Source: Fremontodendron californicum
Taxonomy: Eukaryota; Streptophyta; Magnoliopsida; Malvales; Malvaceae
Length of the DNA stretch: 64,000 nt
Direction of reading: 5' to 3'
NCBI GenBank assembly: GCA_030761205.1
Contig: JAULJL010000003.1
Span: forward strand, 29,456,123-29,520,122
Shown in pieces: positions 46,956 to 56,900 of the stretch. The first letter of the stretch is position 1. The number at the start of each line of letters is the position of its first letter. The notes beneath the pieces were generated by a model, which did not search any database, was not told the DNA's origin, and saw only the letters and a program-made list of their open reading frames with translations. The position numbers and the translations under genes were made by a program.

Positions 46956-48401
46956 TCATGCACAATGTTTCTTATGACACTTGACTTCCCCATCTTCAAA
47001 ACTTATCGAACCAGCCTTGATGAGATCTCTGACCTTGTACGTCAAAGCGGGGCAATTCTCTGTTGAGTGACCTTGATTGCCAGAATGGTATCCACAACAC
47101 TCATTAGCATCATACCAGCTCGGATAAGGGGGCTTCAGAGGCGCTATTTGCATGGGTGTCACAAGGTGATTCTGGATGAGTTGAGGTAGTATCTCACTGT
47201 ATGTCATAGGAATCAGGTCAACCAAATTTCTTTTTCGCTTTTTATGCCCCTTTCGATTATCCCCAAGGGTGTTCGATTGATAGACAGATGTAAATTCTGG
47301 TGTAGTTGCAGTCATTGGTTGGTAGGGATAAAAACCATGAGAGACGTTATTCAGGGTAGAGTAAAATGGCTGATATGAGGAGAATTGGGGAGGTGGGGCA
47401 AAGTCTTCCACGACTTGGGTATCTTCCTTTTTCTTTTCAGATGCCCCCTTGTTCTTGGTATTGGATGTTCTTTCTCCTTCAATTTTCCCATCCTTGATAG
47501 CATTCTCAATCATCTCCCCTGAAATTACCATGTCTGAGAAATTCTTTGTGATGTTGCCAACAAGTATATCATAGTACGGGGCCTGCAGTGTATTCACAAA
47601 AAGGACAGTGGTTTTCTTCTGAGTTAAGGGCGGTTGTACTTGGACGGCCAGGCTCATCCACCGTTGCGCATATTCTTTGAAGCTCTCAGTAGCTCTTTTC
47701 TTCATATTTTGCAAGGTGAGACGGTCAGGCGCCATGTCGGTCATATGCTTGTAGTGGTTTAGAAAAGCCCTAGCCAAATCATTCCAAGAGCGTATCTGGT
47801 CCTTGCTCAACTGACTATACCACCTAATTGTGGACCCGCTGAGGCTATCCTGAAAACAGTGAATCAAAAGCTTATCATTACCTATATGACTTGTCATATT
47901 CCGGCAGAACATAGTGATGTGGGCTGATGGATCGGTCGTCCCGTCATATTTCACAAAGTCAGGGATCTTGAACTTAGGAGGAATGACTAAATCGAGGACC
48001 AAGCATCGTTCTTTCGCCTCCACACTCCCGAATACATCTGTTCTTTCTATTGCCATGAGCCTTTCATCTAACAACTGATATTTCCCTTGGGAATCTGCCA
48101 ACTCAACCTCATTTACTGCAACCCTTTTCAACTTTGCCTGTTCAGCTAGATAATCTGAGTTTAGGAAATTGACGAGGTTAACAGTGTTCTGGGCATCGCT
48201 TATTATAACCTCATCCTGGCCCTTTTGTGCCTCTAACCCTTCTCTGGCGATAACGTTTTCGGTGTATCCTTTTCCTTTGATTACGGCAGACATCAGCTCC
48301 ATCAATTTAGTCATCTGACCTTTAGATTCTGCTTGAGACTTTGCTAGCTGTTCTCGTTCCCTTTCCATTTTTTCCAGTCGGGCAACATGTTCATCCTCCA
48401 T
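46956..48401 (-). CDS. Gag polyprotein, intact (element B)
   Basis: 481 aa. Gag assembles the virus-like particle that packages retrotransposon RNA in the cytoplasm. Domains: charged, coiled-coil-like N-terminus (residues 1-40), linker to about 145, retrotransposon capsid core (about 146-310: PDFVKYDG, FQDSLSG, IRWYSQLSK, DRLTLQNMKK), a Lys/Glu-rich segment (300-335), a Tyr/Pro-rich segment (335-380), then a C-terminal block with an unusual knuckle C436-x2-H439-x5-H445-x4-C450. The ATG at 48399-48401 is the first in frame and aligns with the start region of gag in A. The stop is clean and no protease or RT follows, so Gag stands alone rather than as Gag-Pol. Absence of stops, in contrast to A and C, fits recent activity. 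Confidence 0.9.
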   Translation of the reverse strand: MEDEHVARLEKMEREREQLAKSQAESKGQMTKLMELMSAVIKGKGYTENVIAREGLEAQKGQDEVIISDAQNTVNLVNFLNSDYLAEQAKLKRVAVNEVELADSQGKYQLLDERLMAIERTDVFGSVEAKERCLVLDLVIPPKFKIPDFVKYDGTTDPSAHITMFCRNMTSHIGNDKLLIHCFQDSLSGSTIRWYSQLSKDQIRSWNDLARAFLNHYKHMTDMAPDRLTLQNMKKRATESFKEYAQRWMSLAVQVQPPLTQKKTTVLFVNTLQAPYYDILVGNITKNFSDMVISGEMIENAIKDGKIEGERTSNTKNKGASEKKKEDTQVVEDFAPPPQFSSYQPFYSTLNNVSHGFYPYQPMTATTPEFTSVYQSNTLGDNRKGHKKRKRNLVDLIPMTYSEILPQLIQNHLVTPMQIAPLKPPYPSWYDANECCGYHSGNQGHSTENCPALTYKVRDLIKAGSISFEDGEVKCHKKHCA

Positions 48402-49040
48402 AGCACCAGCCTGTATTAAAAGTGTACTCAGTACTTCTTCTGATTTGAAATGGAAATTCTTTCAAAGACTCCTAAAGCCAAGCCAACTTCTATTCTATTT
48501 TCCCCAAAATGTATGTCATGATGAATGAGCCATGAATGCAATTTGATGCATGTGAAGCCTAAACAATATGATGTATGGACATGTATAATGGAAACATGCT
48601 GACCATATATGTAATAAATGCAATCACAATTCCAACATGTTGCAAACAAAGAATAAACAAATCAACACATGGATATATGCAATGACTGATCATGTGCATT
48701 TCAGCATATTTCCCAATGAATGTTCATATGTTCAATAAACAAATAATTGATGGGATGCAAAATGCAAAGGGGGAGATATCACGGAGGAAATAAGAATCGG
48801 AGGAACTTAATCATCAACCTCTCATTAATTTGAAACATTATCAATTCATTCCCACATCAACATTCACAATGGTATAAACCATGTTTTACAAAATTTGAAC
48901 AGTGGTTAAGACTGTCCTTACAAGCACTTTATTCTTCCTAACATCCTAAGGCTATAAGAGCCGGCTACTGAAAAAGTGAAATCCTATTACATCATATAAG
49001 ACCGAAGTCTTTCCACCTCAATGATGTAAATCTCCCAATC
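48402..49040 (-). other. Spacer between ORF1 and gag, element B
   Basis: 640 bp without a credible ORF. It is similar to 5952-6828 of A but shorter. How gag would be translated downstream of ORF1 (splicing, internal entry or a separate promoter) is not evident. Confidence 0.55.
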
Positions 49041-49991
49041 CTAATGACGCTTTCCCAGTCCTCTATCAATCAGTGTCGTGGGATCCAACCACTTGGCATT
49101 TATAAGAGTTTGCACTTTCTTTTTGAATGCCATACAGTCTTCAATGTTATGGCCAACAATTCCACAATGATAATCACATTTTGCATTTGGATTATACCAC
49201 CTTGGATATGGTGGTAACAGGGGTTTCAATGGGACACAGGCAACCATGTGATTTTGGATCAGTATAGGGAGGAGCTCTTGGTAGCTGATTGGAATGGGAT
49301 CAAAAGGCATTTGGGTCTTATCCTGGGGTCGTTTCTTAGTTACACATGGCCTAGGAGTTGGGGCACTTGGTGGTGGCACTAAGGTCCGAACCGGAGTGTT
49401 TACCTGGAGATGTGGCGGAACAGCATGGTGAGGGTATGGATTCGGACACGGGGCCTTTGGAGGTTGTACAGAGCTCGAGGTTCCTATCCCAGATGCTGGA
49501 TAAGGTGATTGATGAGGGAAATAGTATGAACTGGTAGTTGTTGGTGATGGAGTGGGATTCAGGAATCCCGTAGTGGTCATCCCAATGGACGATTGGACCA
49601 TGGTAGGGTGGGGATACTGGCTTGGACCTCGAACAGTTTGCAGGTATGGTACAGGATCCAAGGTTTCTATCTTTGGTATCAGGCTCTCAGGTTTAATCAT
49701 TTTCACGATTTTGTCCATAATTTCATCAGGATTGCAACCTTTGTGGTATTGACAAGCGCAGGATCCAGCAGGGATTATGTGTTCTGGGCCTAATGGTTTT
49801 GGTTCATCCGAAGATGATGCGAAGCCCTGAGAAAGTTCACCTTTACTGTTACCCATATCCTCAACCATTTTCAGCAATTTGGCAAGTTGTTCCTTCACCT
49901 TTCGGATTTCATGTCCATATTTCTCTTGATTGCGTTCCAAAGCACCCAATCGTTCCTCCGATTCATTCCTCATATCTCGAATCCCTTTCAT
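49041..49991 (-). CDS. ORF1: gag-like accessory protein with two Cys/His clusters (element B)
   Basis: 316 aa, intact. Residues 1-50 form a heptad-like, charged helix (SEERLGALERNQEKYGHEIR...). Residues 78-86 hold C-x-C-x2-H-x2-C (CACQYHKGC). 105-215 is rich in Pro/Ser/Tyr. The C-terminal third (about 228-300) is clearly paralogous to the end of Gag: a ...PFDPIPISYQELLPILIQNH block, then PPYPRWYNPNAKCDYH and a knuckle C272-x2-H275-x5-H281-x4-C286. The capsid core is missing. It therefore looks like a partial gag duplicate placed upstream of gag, where Ogre elements carry an extra ORF1. The function is unknown; RNA binding or modulation of Gag is inference. It is conserved but frameshifted in element A. 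Confidence 0.82.
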   Translation of the reverse strand: MKGIRDMRNESEERLGALERNQEKYGHEIRKVKEQLAKLLKMVEDMGNSKGELSQGFASSSDEPKPLGPEHIIPAGSCACQYHKGCNPDEIMDKIVKMIKPESLIPKIETLDPVPYLQTVRGPSQYPHPTMVQSSIGMTTTGFLNPTPSPTTTSSYYFPHQSPYPASGIGTSSSVQPPKAPCPNPYPHHAVPPHLQVNTPVRTLVPPPSAPTPRPCVTKKRPQDKTQMPFDPIPISYQELLPILIQNHMVACVPLKPLLPPYPRWYNPNAKCDYHCGIVGHNIEDCMAFKKKVQTLINAKWLDPTTLIDRGLGKRH

Positions 49992-51439
49992 GCAAATGAA
50001 AATGTCATGAGATTAGGAATACAATTATGAATGTACATGCTCTATTCCTATGTGCATGAATAAACTGATGATTAATGCATGAACATATACAGAGAAATTA
50101 TGATGACTATGTATGCTATGGATGCAATCTAATGCCAGGTATATACAGATAATGACTGTGCATGTCATAAACGTATCTTACAATGAATGACCATGCATGC
50201 TATGACTATAATATGATGTCAAAATGATACATGCAAAAATAAATGAATTAACACAAAGGTATATACAAAGAAATCAATGATTACACGAAATTGGTGGGAC
50301 TATTCAAAAATCTCATTATGCAGGATTTGCCTCCAATTTTTTATTTTTTTTTTTGATTTTTTTTTTTTTTGATAAACCAATCACATCATTTTCAAAAGAA
50401 TTTCAGGGTGGATCTTACTATGGTACAATATGCAAATGTTCATGTGACACTACCGGTTTTATGAAATCATCAAATTAAATTACCAACTGTTTATTGCAAA
50501 GAATGAGATCAATAATACAACCAAAAATGTACATGCTCTATTTACACATGCATGAAATGTGCAACATGCAAAAATGCTTGAAACAGAATTTTTTTTTTTG
50601 TTTTTTTTTTGTTTTTTTTTTTAAAACAGCTAATGAACATCTGCCCCAACAATATCTGCTTATTTAGGCATCACGATGCCTTAGAGGCGGAGTATCACAT
50701 TTATTACGGGCGATGTACGTACATCGTTGCCCGATCTACCACACTTATTCGGAGTGCAAAATAGGTAACAAAAAGTTTAGAAATGTCCCTCCATGTGTTC
50801 CTATTTTCGGTATATCTAACGGGAATTCGGCATGGCTTCGCCTAGGTTCACTATATGAGGGTGAATCGATTCTAAGGCCCCGAATTGTTCCTCACTGTCG
50901 CCGGTGAAGGCTAGTAAGGCACCCCGATAAAAGCGGGTTCAATTCGTTAGAGTATATTTTCCTATGCCCATGCGGAGGATCATCACGAAGGCATTAGGTA
51001 CTTTATACTCCGGAAGTGTTTCACTAGCCCATACGGAGGATCAATCACGAAGGCGTAGTTACTTTACTTCCACTTAAAAGGACGGAATCCGGGTAGAGGA
51101 TTCATGTTATGCAAATGCACGTGTAGTGTGTGTGGAGAAACAAAACAAACCTGTCACCACCTATTCTACAAACCTTATTCTAAATGTCCTAACAATTAAA
51201 ACATTCAAGAATAGTGTAACGCATTAACCGACAAGCAGTTATAATATACAACCTTAAATAGCTAGAGAACAATAATAAAATGCATGCACATGAGTATGAA
51301 CATATTTAAAAATATTTTATTATTTTCAAAATTCTCCTTATTAACAAAAATATGGGAATTAAAATTAAATACCAATAAAACCAACAAAACCGAGACTTTG
51401 ATAACACACGACTAATTCTAGGCCTGACTCTCTAATATT
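49992..51439 (-). other. 5' leader of element B
   Basis: It is collinear with the leader of A. It contains T-runs (50340-50370, 50590-50625), the palindrome at 50711-50726, and the conserved block 50640-51130 with CCCATACGGAGGATCA elements. No gene in element orientation. Confidence 0.7.
50711..50726. other. Perfect 16-bp palindrome in the leader of element B
   Basis: CGATGTACGTACATCG, identical to 8604-8619 of A although the flanks differ at several places. It lies about 715 nt downstream of the primer site in the RNA. Confidence 0.6.
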
Positions 51440-51456
51440 CCCCAGTGGAGTCGCCA
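51440..51456 (-). other. Primer-binding site of element B (tRNA-Arg), perfect
   Basis: The plus-strand CCCCAGTGGAGTCGCCA equals the 17 terminal bases of plant tRNA-Arg(ACG) including CCA. It is 3 bp from the LTR. Arg-tRNA priming is characteristic of Ogre/Tat elements. Confidence 0.93.
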
Positions 51457-51459
51457 AGC

Positions 51460-53222
51460 TGTCGCAACCTAAAAAAAATAACGACGAGTCTCATCGCAAG
51501 ACTTTATTATTCGTTAGGCGTGACATTAAAAAAAAACCGAGGAAAAGTCGACTTAATTCCTCTAAAAGAAATGAAGGTTTTGAAAATGACCTTAAAAGAC
51601 ATGGAGTCGCCACCAATCTTTTTTAGCTAGGTGTGATCGGCCACCTATTAAAACCGGTTTTATAAAATATTTTAAAAATTAATTAAAACATTTTAAAAAC
51701 CAATTTCAAGTCTGCGTTTTAAACCAGAGAAATCAAAGAAGCGGGTTCGGGAGTCGGTTACGTGCGGGGAAGGATTAGCACCCCCACAACGCCCGTATAA
51801 ATCGGTACCTTATTAATCGTGTGTTATCTCAAGTCTCGGTAAAAGTTGGTTTTATATTTAGTATTTCAAATTAATTCCCAATTTAAAGAAAAATAATTCC
51901 ATTTTTTATTGAAAATGATCCGGAATTTATAAATTCAAAATTTTCCTATATTCCCCAACAAACGTGGCAAAATATAGAAATTTTTATTAGTTTTGGAAAA
52001 CTTTCCGAATCATTCTCTTTTTTTGAAAGAAAGATATTCATTTATTAATAATAATTGATGATATTCCCTCCAGCAAACCCGGTAGAGAACTCATGAATTA
52101 TTTTAACTCGGGAATATCTTTATTTTTATTGAAAACCATTATCTTTTTTTGAAAACATTTAAAAGAAATGAATATGTATATGCATGACATAAATAAAATG
52201 ACATAGCAAAATCTAAATAATATAATACAACCTAAATGACATGACAAGTATGAATGGTATGGCATATAATTTAAATGACATGGAATAAAATAATGCTATC
52301 ATATAATGTGCATGAAAATAAAAATGCAATGCATGAAATGTATTTTTTCCTTTAATTAAGGAAATCCGTATATCTAACAAGATATCCGGCTACCTTAGGA
52401 AAATATGTCAAATTAAATATTCTAAAACCAAAATACTTTGTGATTGTTTGAAAACAATTTTGAGAAGCTTGAATAAGAAAAAAAAAACTGGGCTAAAAAT
52501 TTTTAAAATGGCTCTAATTTCCTAAGTTTAAAAAATCGGGACTTGGCTACCCTTAACCCGGGACTTGAAAAACCATTTTTAGAGTTTAAAAAGGCTTAGA
52601 AATTACCCTAAGTCAGTAGCTAACCCTCCTAATCAGCCCACTCTAAGTAAGTTAACCAAAACAGAAAATTGGTTTTTCTTTAAATTCAATTCTGACTCCA
52701 CTAACCAGTTTTAATCCACGATTTTTTATCCTATTTTTAAAAATTCCAAAAATTCTAAAAACAATACTGGAAACTCAGGACATGTAAAACTACACGAGAA
52801 AAAATCGGCTTAAGTTTTTGATCAAAGATGAATTCCCAGAAAAACCAGAGATGTACGAGTTTTTGGAGGAGAAAAAAACTGCTTTGTTTTTCTTTAAATT
52901 CAATTCTAACTCCACTGTCCAGTTTTAATCCACGATTTTTTATCCTATTTTTCAAAATTCCAAAAATTCTGAAAAAATTATTGGAGACTCAGGACATGTA
53001 AAAATACACGGGAAAAAATCGACTTAATTTTTTGATCAAATATGAATTCCTAGAAAAATCGGAGATGTACGAGTTTTGGGTGGAAAAAAAAAACTGCTTT
53101 GCCAACACATTTTTTTTTGTCTTTGATAAAATCATTTAAAAACCAAAATAAAAATATTTGAAACCCATAGAATGACTTGAAGACATTAGCTAGGACTTTT
53201 TGAAAGTTAGATAAAAATTGGC
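51460..53222 (-). repeat. 5' LTR of element B, interrupted by a MULE
   Basis: Collinear with 37398-39171 including the 215-bp duplication, with roughly 18 substitutions plus a few homopolymer changes by eye. Identity stops abruptly after AAAAATTGGC, where LTR B continues TAAGTAAAAA and this copy continues GGGTTTTTTATACG. Confidence 0.93.
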
Positions 53223-53312
53223 GGGTTTTTTATACGAATATAGCCAAAAAAAAAATTAAACCCCAAACTACCTATCCTTTTAGATTATTTCCCAAAATAC
53301 GCTCGTTTTAAA

Positions 53313-53553
53313 ATTAGCTGGGAAATCGCCACCCCCCATGGCGATTTCCCAGCATCAAAATATTGATTTTGGCTAAAAATACCAAGAGAAATCGCCATGG
53401 GGGGTGGCGATTTCCCTTGGTACTTTTTTCAAAATTTGATAAAAATACCAAGGGAAATCGCCACCCCCCATGGCGATTTCCCTTGGTATTTTTAACCAAA
53501 TTTGTAAAAAGAATGAAGGGAAATCGCCATGGGGGGTGGCGATTTCCCTTCAT
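53313..53553. repeat. Four consecutive hairpins with alternating inverted core
   Basis: Hairpins at 53317-53353, 53381-53421, 53447-53487 and 53513-53553 share arms GGGAAATCGCCA / TGGCGATTTCCC. The asymmetric core flips in each: CCCCCC, GGGGGG, CCCCCC, GGGGGG. Stem ends differ (GCTGGG, ACCAAG, ACCAAG, ATGAAGG) but are matched within each hairpin. In both strands it reads as a Gly-Asn-Arg-His-rich frame, a repeat by-product. Confidence 0.9.
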
Positions 53554-54000
53554 GTAATTTTTTTTTTTAATTAATCAACAAATTTTAATTTTTTTTAATT
53601 TGTAAATTTTATTTTTTAAATTTAAAAATTATAAATTAAATTAAGTTTCTTATTAAATTTAAATATGGAAAATTTTATTTCTTATAAAAATTAAAAAAAC
53701 AGAATAATATTTCTTCTTAAATTTGTATATCAAAAATTATATTTGTAAGTTTTGTTTAAATTTTAAAATTTTGTAAGTTTTGTTTTTTAATTTTAAATTT
53801 TATAAATTAAATTAAAATAATTTTTTTATAATTAAAAAAAAAATTCGTAAGGTAAATTTTATTATTTAAAATTTATGAACAAATTTTTTTAAATTTTGTT
53901 AATTGATTTGTATTAGATAAAAACAAAAAACAAACAAAAAAAATTGCATTACATTTTCATAAGCAAACAAGTGAAATTCTGGAAAGCAGAAAAAAAAATT
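53554..54000. other. Very AT-rich stretch in the MULE
   Basis: Long A and T runs with repeated TTTTAAATTTTATAAATTAA-like words. No gene or RNA is seen. Confidence 0.7.
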
Positions 54001-54570
54001 CAGCTATATTTCAGTCCATCAAATGCTGCAGAAAATATTGGAACTTGATTTTTTCTGCAATGGATAAGACTGATGATATAGGTTTTTAAAGAGGTTTCAG
54101 CTATTTTCCAGTCCATCAAATGCTGGAGAAAATATTGGAACTTGATTTTTTCTGCAATGGATAAGACTGATGATATAGGTTTTTAGACAGGTTTCAGCTA
54201 TTTTCCAGTCCATCAAATGCTGGAGAAAATATTGGAACTTGATTTTTTCTGCAATAGATAAGACTGATGATATAGGTTTTTAGACAGGTTTCAGCTATTT
54301 TCCAGTCCATCAAATGCTGCAGTAAATATTGGAACTTGATTTTTTCTGCAATGGATAAGACTGATGATATAGGTTTTTAGACAGGTTTCAGCTATTTTCC
54401 AGTCCATCAAATGCTGGAGAAAATATTGGAACTTGATTTTTTCTGCAATGGATAAGACTGATGATATAGGTTTTTAGACAGGTTTCAGCTATTTTCCAGT
54501 CCATCAAATGCTGGAGAAAATATTGGAACTTGATTCTTTCTGCAATGGATGAGACAAATGATGGGATTTA
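54001..54570. repeat. 97-bp tandem array upstream of mudrA
   Basis: Units start at 54001, 54098, 54195, 54292, 54389 and 54486, giving exactly 97 bp spacing; the sixth is partial. Each holds CAGCTATTTTCCAGTCCATC and CTGCAATGGATAAGACTGAT. Copies are almost identical. The array sits 270 bp before the mudrA start and may be part of the promoter region. Confidence 0.93.
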
Positions 54571-54840
54571 TCAATGACATTTTGCATTGAATAAGTTATA
54601 ACTTTTTCAGTCAAATAGTCAAATAGTCCTAGGCAGAATATCAGAATCAGATTTCATCCTATACAAAGGATGGGATTTGTTATCTGGTACAACATAATGA
54701 ACCATTATAAATTCATAATACTTATGAAGGTTTACAATACCCCCATACAACAGTTTTTCAATCAGATTTTTCCTGAGTGCTAAAACCTCCTCATTCTCAT
54801 TCTCATCCTTCTATATTTCTTCTTTCTTTTGCTACACAAC

Positions 54841-55639
54841 ATGAGCAATAGAGTGATCGCATTGGTCTACTATAATGGCCCAAATTCATAATACTGACGA
54901 AGGTGCTACCTTTGATTGTGAACGTCCAAAAAGTTTTCGTGTTGAAGACGACGTCACATTAGAGGAACTGAAGCTGCAAATTCATACAAAAATTAAAGCT
55001 GGAACTAGAAAAAGAGTTTCAGAGGTTAAGTACAGGCATCCTCTTTCTATTGGTGAAGGATGTGTCCGATATAGAACATTTCCACTTGAAGATGATGATG
55101 ATGTCAGATGCATGTTTTATGCTCATGAGACATTTGCAAATGTTGGTGTCCTTGAGTTATATGCTGACATAGATGATGTTGACGATGATTGCGGCCCTTC
55201 AAATGTTCGCACAACAGAAAACTTTCCCATAGAAGATTATGATTCTGGGTCGTTCTATGTTCACACTACATACGACGTTCCCACAGAAGAAGTCGTGCCC
55301 TTATCTCAAGCTACAACTTTTCAGACTTCATTAGTCTCACAAACCCTAATTCCTACTACCCTCGAAGATGAGCCAGCTGGTGTTGATCCTGTTCGTCCAC
55401 GTGGAGTCCATGGTGAAGATGTTGGTGAATTTAGTGAGCAAGAAGAGGATGCTGAATTCGCAAGTGATGACAATACTGATTCTGACCCAGACGTCGTCCC
55501 TGCTGAGATCAACACTCATGGAGATATCAACACTCATCGAGATATTCCCCCATATCAGGCTGCATCCCATATGCATACACTGGATCTGGAGGCAATGCAT
55601 GTGCCGGAATTTCCAGAGTATGTTCATACATTAGCTACG
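54841..55639 (+). pseudogene. MULE transposase (mudrA-type) N-terminal domain, frameshifted and cut
   Basis: MuDR-type transposase moves MULEs by a DDE mechanism. Only the N-terminal part is here. The ATG at 54841 opens MSNRVIALVYYNG, the family's usual start, but the frame meets TAA at 54889. The remainder continues in the next frame from about 54880 (TDEGATFDCERPKSFRVEDD, LEELKLQIHTKIKAG, a PB1-like fold region), then an acidic stretch (DIDDVDDDCG, SEQEEDAEFASDDNTDSDPD). A one-base gain near 54880 explains the shift. At 55640 the Athila LTR supplies TGA and ends the frame. The DNA-binding and catalytic domains are absent. Confidence 0.85.
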
Positions 55640-55841
55640 TGATGCACCCAAAAGAGTGTATCTTATTTAACCTTGCATAAAAAGATAAATTGTAAGTATA
55701 GTAGTTAGCAAGGGTCGAGTCCTCAGGGATTGGGTTTTAGTTTATAAGTTAATAGTTTAAAACTTAAATTCAAGAACAATAAAAGAAAAGGGGTTTTTGA
55801 AGCCAGATTTAAACTAAAGTAAATAATAAGAAGAAGATGCA

Positions 55842-56008
55842 AGGCGGTATAACCAGCCAATAAAAATATATATACTAAATTAGGCGGTATAACCAGCCAA
55901 TAAAAATATATATACTAAATTAGGCGGTATAACCAGCCAATAAAAGTAAAACAAAGTTAATATACAAATTAGGCGGTATAACCAGCCAATAAAAATAAAT
56001 ATACTTTT
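55842..56008. repeat. 40-bp repeat, four copies, in the Athila LTR
   Basis: GGCGGTATAACCAGCCAATA occurs at 55843, 55883, 55923 and 55972. The same set is in the 5' LTR at about 62831-62997 with no change. Confidence 0.93.
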
Positions 56009-56826
56009 AAAAATAAGCAAACTAGAAAGGTAAGAAAACAAGTAAGTAAGAAGAATCAAATATGAAAAATATGGTTAAGGTTTCATTCTCCACCACTAGA
56101 CATCATTAAGAATCAATTTCAGATCTATCAATATCAACCAACTATCAAAGTTAACAACCGTAGATAACAACAAGCTCTGTTATCCCAATCTTTCCTTAGT
56201 TTGTCGTTAAATAGAACAAGCTCTCTATTTAATCTCTAACCATCAAACAACCTAGAATAAGCTCTCTAGATTCAATTTAATGGCAGCTTTATGATGAGAA
56301 AGATAGGTTGATCTAAGCAACAAACACATAAGCTCGGATTGTTCAACTTAGGTTATGTTCCACTTTGCAATTATTGAAAACTTGACCATAATCATTAATC
56401 ACAAATTGCCACTTATGAATAGGAAATCAAGACAATTACACGGATCAAGACTCCTAAACTAGCAATAGATAATTATCAAGATCTATCTAGTTGTACACCT
56501 AAATAAATCATGACAACACCATGAACAATTCTTGTAGAAGAACATAAGCAACTTTGATAGAAAATTAATGATAGATAGAATCTGAAAATCAATTATAAAA
56601 CATGTCTAGGGCTTTGAAATCACCCTTAACCAAATAGAAGTTTAGCCTAGCATAGGCATTGTAAACATAAACATAAAATTAAAGAAAATCTAAGAAGAAA
56701 ATAAAAGAAAGAAAGAAGAAGAGGAAGAATATTAATTATCCAACCTCTTGCTCTCTCTAAAGAAAAAGAAAACTAGAGAAAAGAAAGAAAACTAGAGAAA
56801 AGAAAGAAGAAGAAAACTTAGAGAAT

Positions 56827-56900
56827 TTTATTAAAATGGCTAATATCCTACCTATGTACAATATGATCCCTTACAATCATCCAAGGCCCTCTATTTATAC
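56827..56900 (-). promoter_or_regulatory. LTR TATA box and AATAAA signal, 3' LTR copy
   Basis: On the minus strand TGTATAAATAGAGG at 56888-56901 is a strong plant TATA box, and AATAAA follows at 56827-56832. In this 3' copy the AATAAA would serve polyadenylation, provided the R region spans it. Confidence 0.6.

Larger units (their letters stand above)
37398..53222 (-). mobile_element. Element B: young pol-less Ogre/Tat retrotransposon (5' LTR cut by MULE)
   Basis: Minus strand. 3' LTR 37398-41938, interior 41939-51459, 5' LTR from 51460, interrupted at 53222. The tRNA-Arg primer site is perfect, the polypurine tract is present, and both reading frames (gag and ORF1) are intact. No pol sequence is present between gag and the 3' region. 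By eye the LTRs differ at roughly 1% over 1.76 kb. The whole would be about 18.6 kb. The insertion target is LTR fragment E (5 bp CTCAA at 37393-37397 is the candidate target duplication). It must have moved using enzymes of another element. Confidence 0.92.
53223..55639 (+). mobile_element. Mutator-like DNA transposon (MULE), left part
   Basis: It begins GGGTTTTTTATACGAATATA, a typical MULE terminal start, exactly where identity to LTR B ends. The nine bases before it (AAAATTGGC, 53214-53222) would be the target duplication expected of MULEs. It contains a block of four hairpins, AT-rich sequence, a 97-bp tandem array and the N-terminal part of mudrA. It is interrupted at 55640 by an Athila element. 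The transposase catalytic part and the other terminal repeat would lie beyond the window. Confidence 0.82.

Noticed and set aside
53314..53557. Gly-Asn-Arg-His-Gly-Gly-Trp repeat frames on both strands
   Set aside because: Translation of the hairpin block; symmetric on both strands because of the inverted repeats.
55346..55634. Overlapping frames inside the mudrA N-terminus
   Set aside because: Shadows of the MULE transposase frame, which has clear family similarity.
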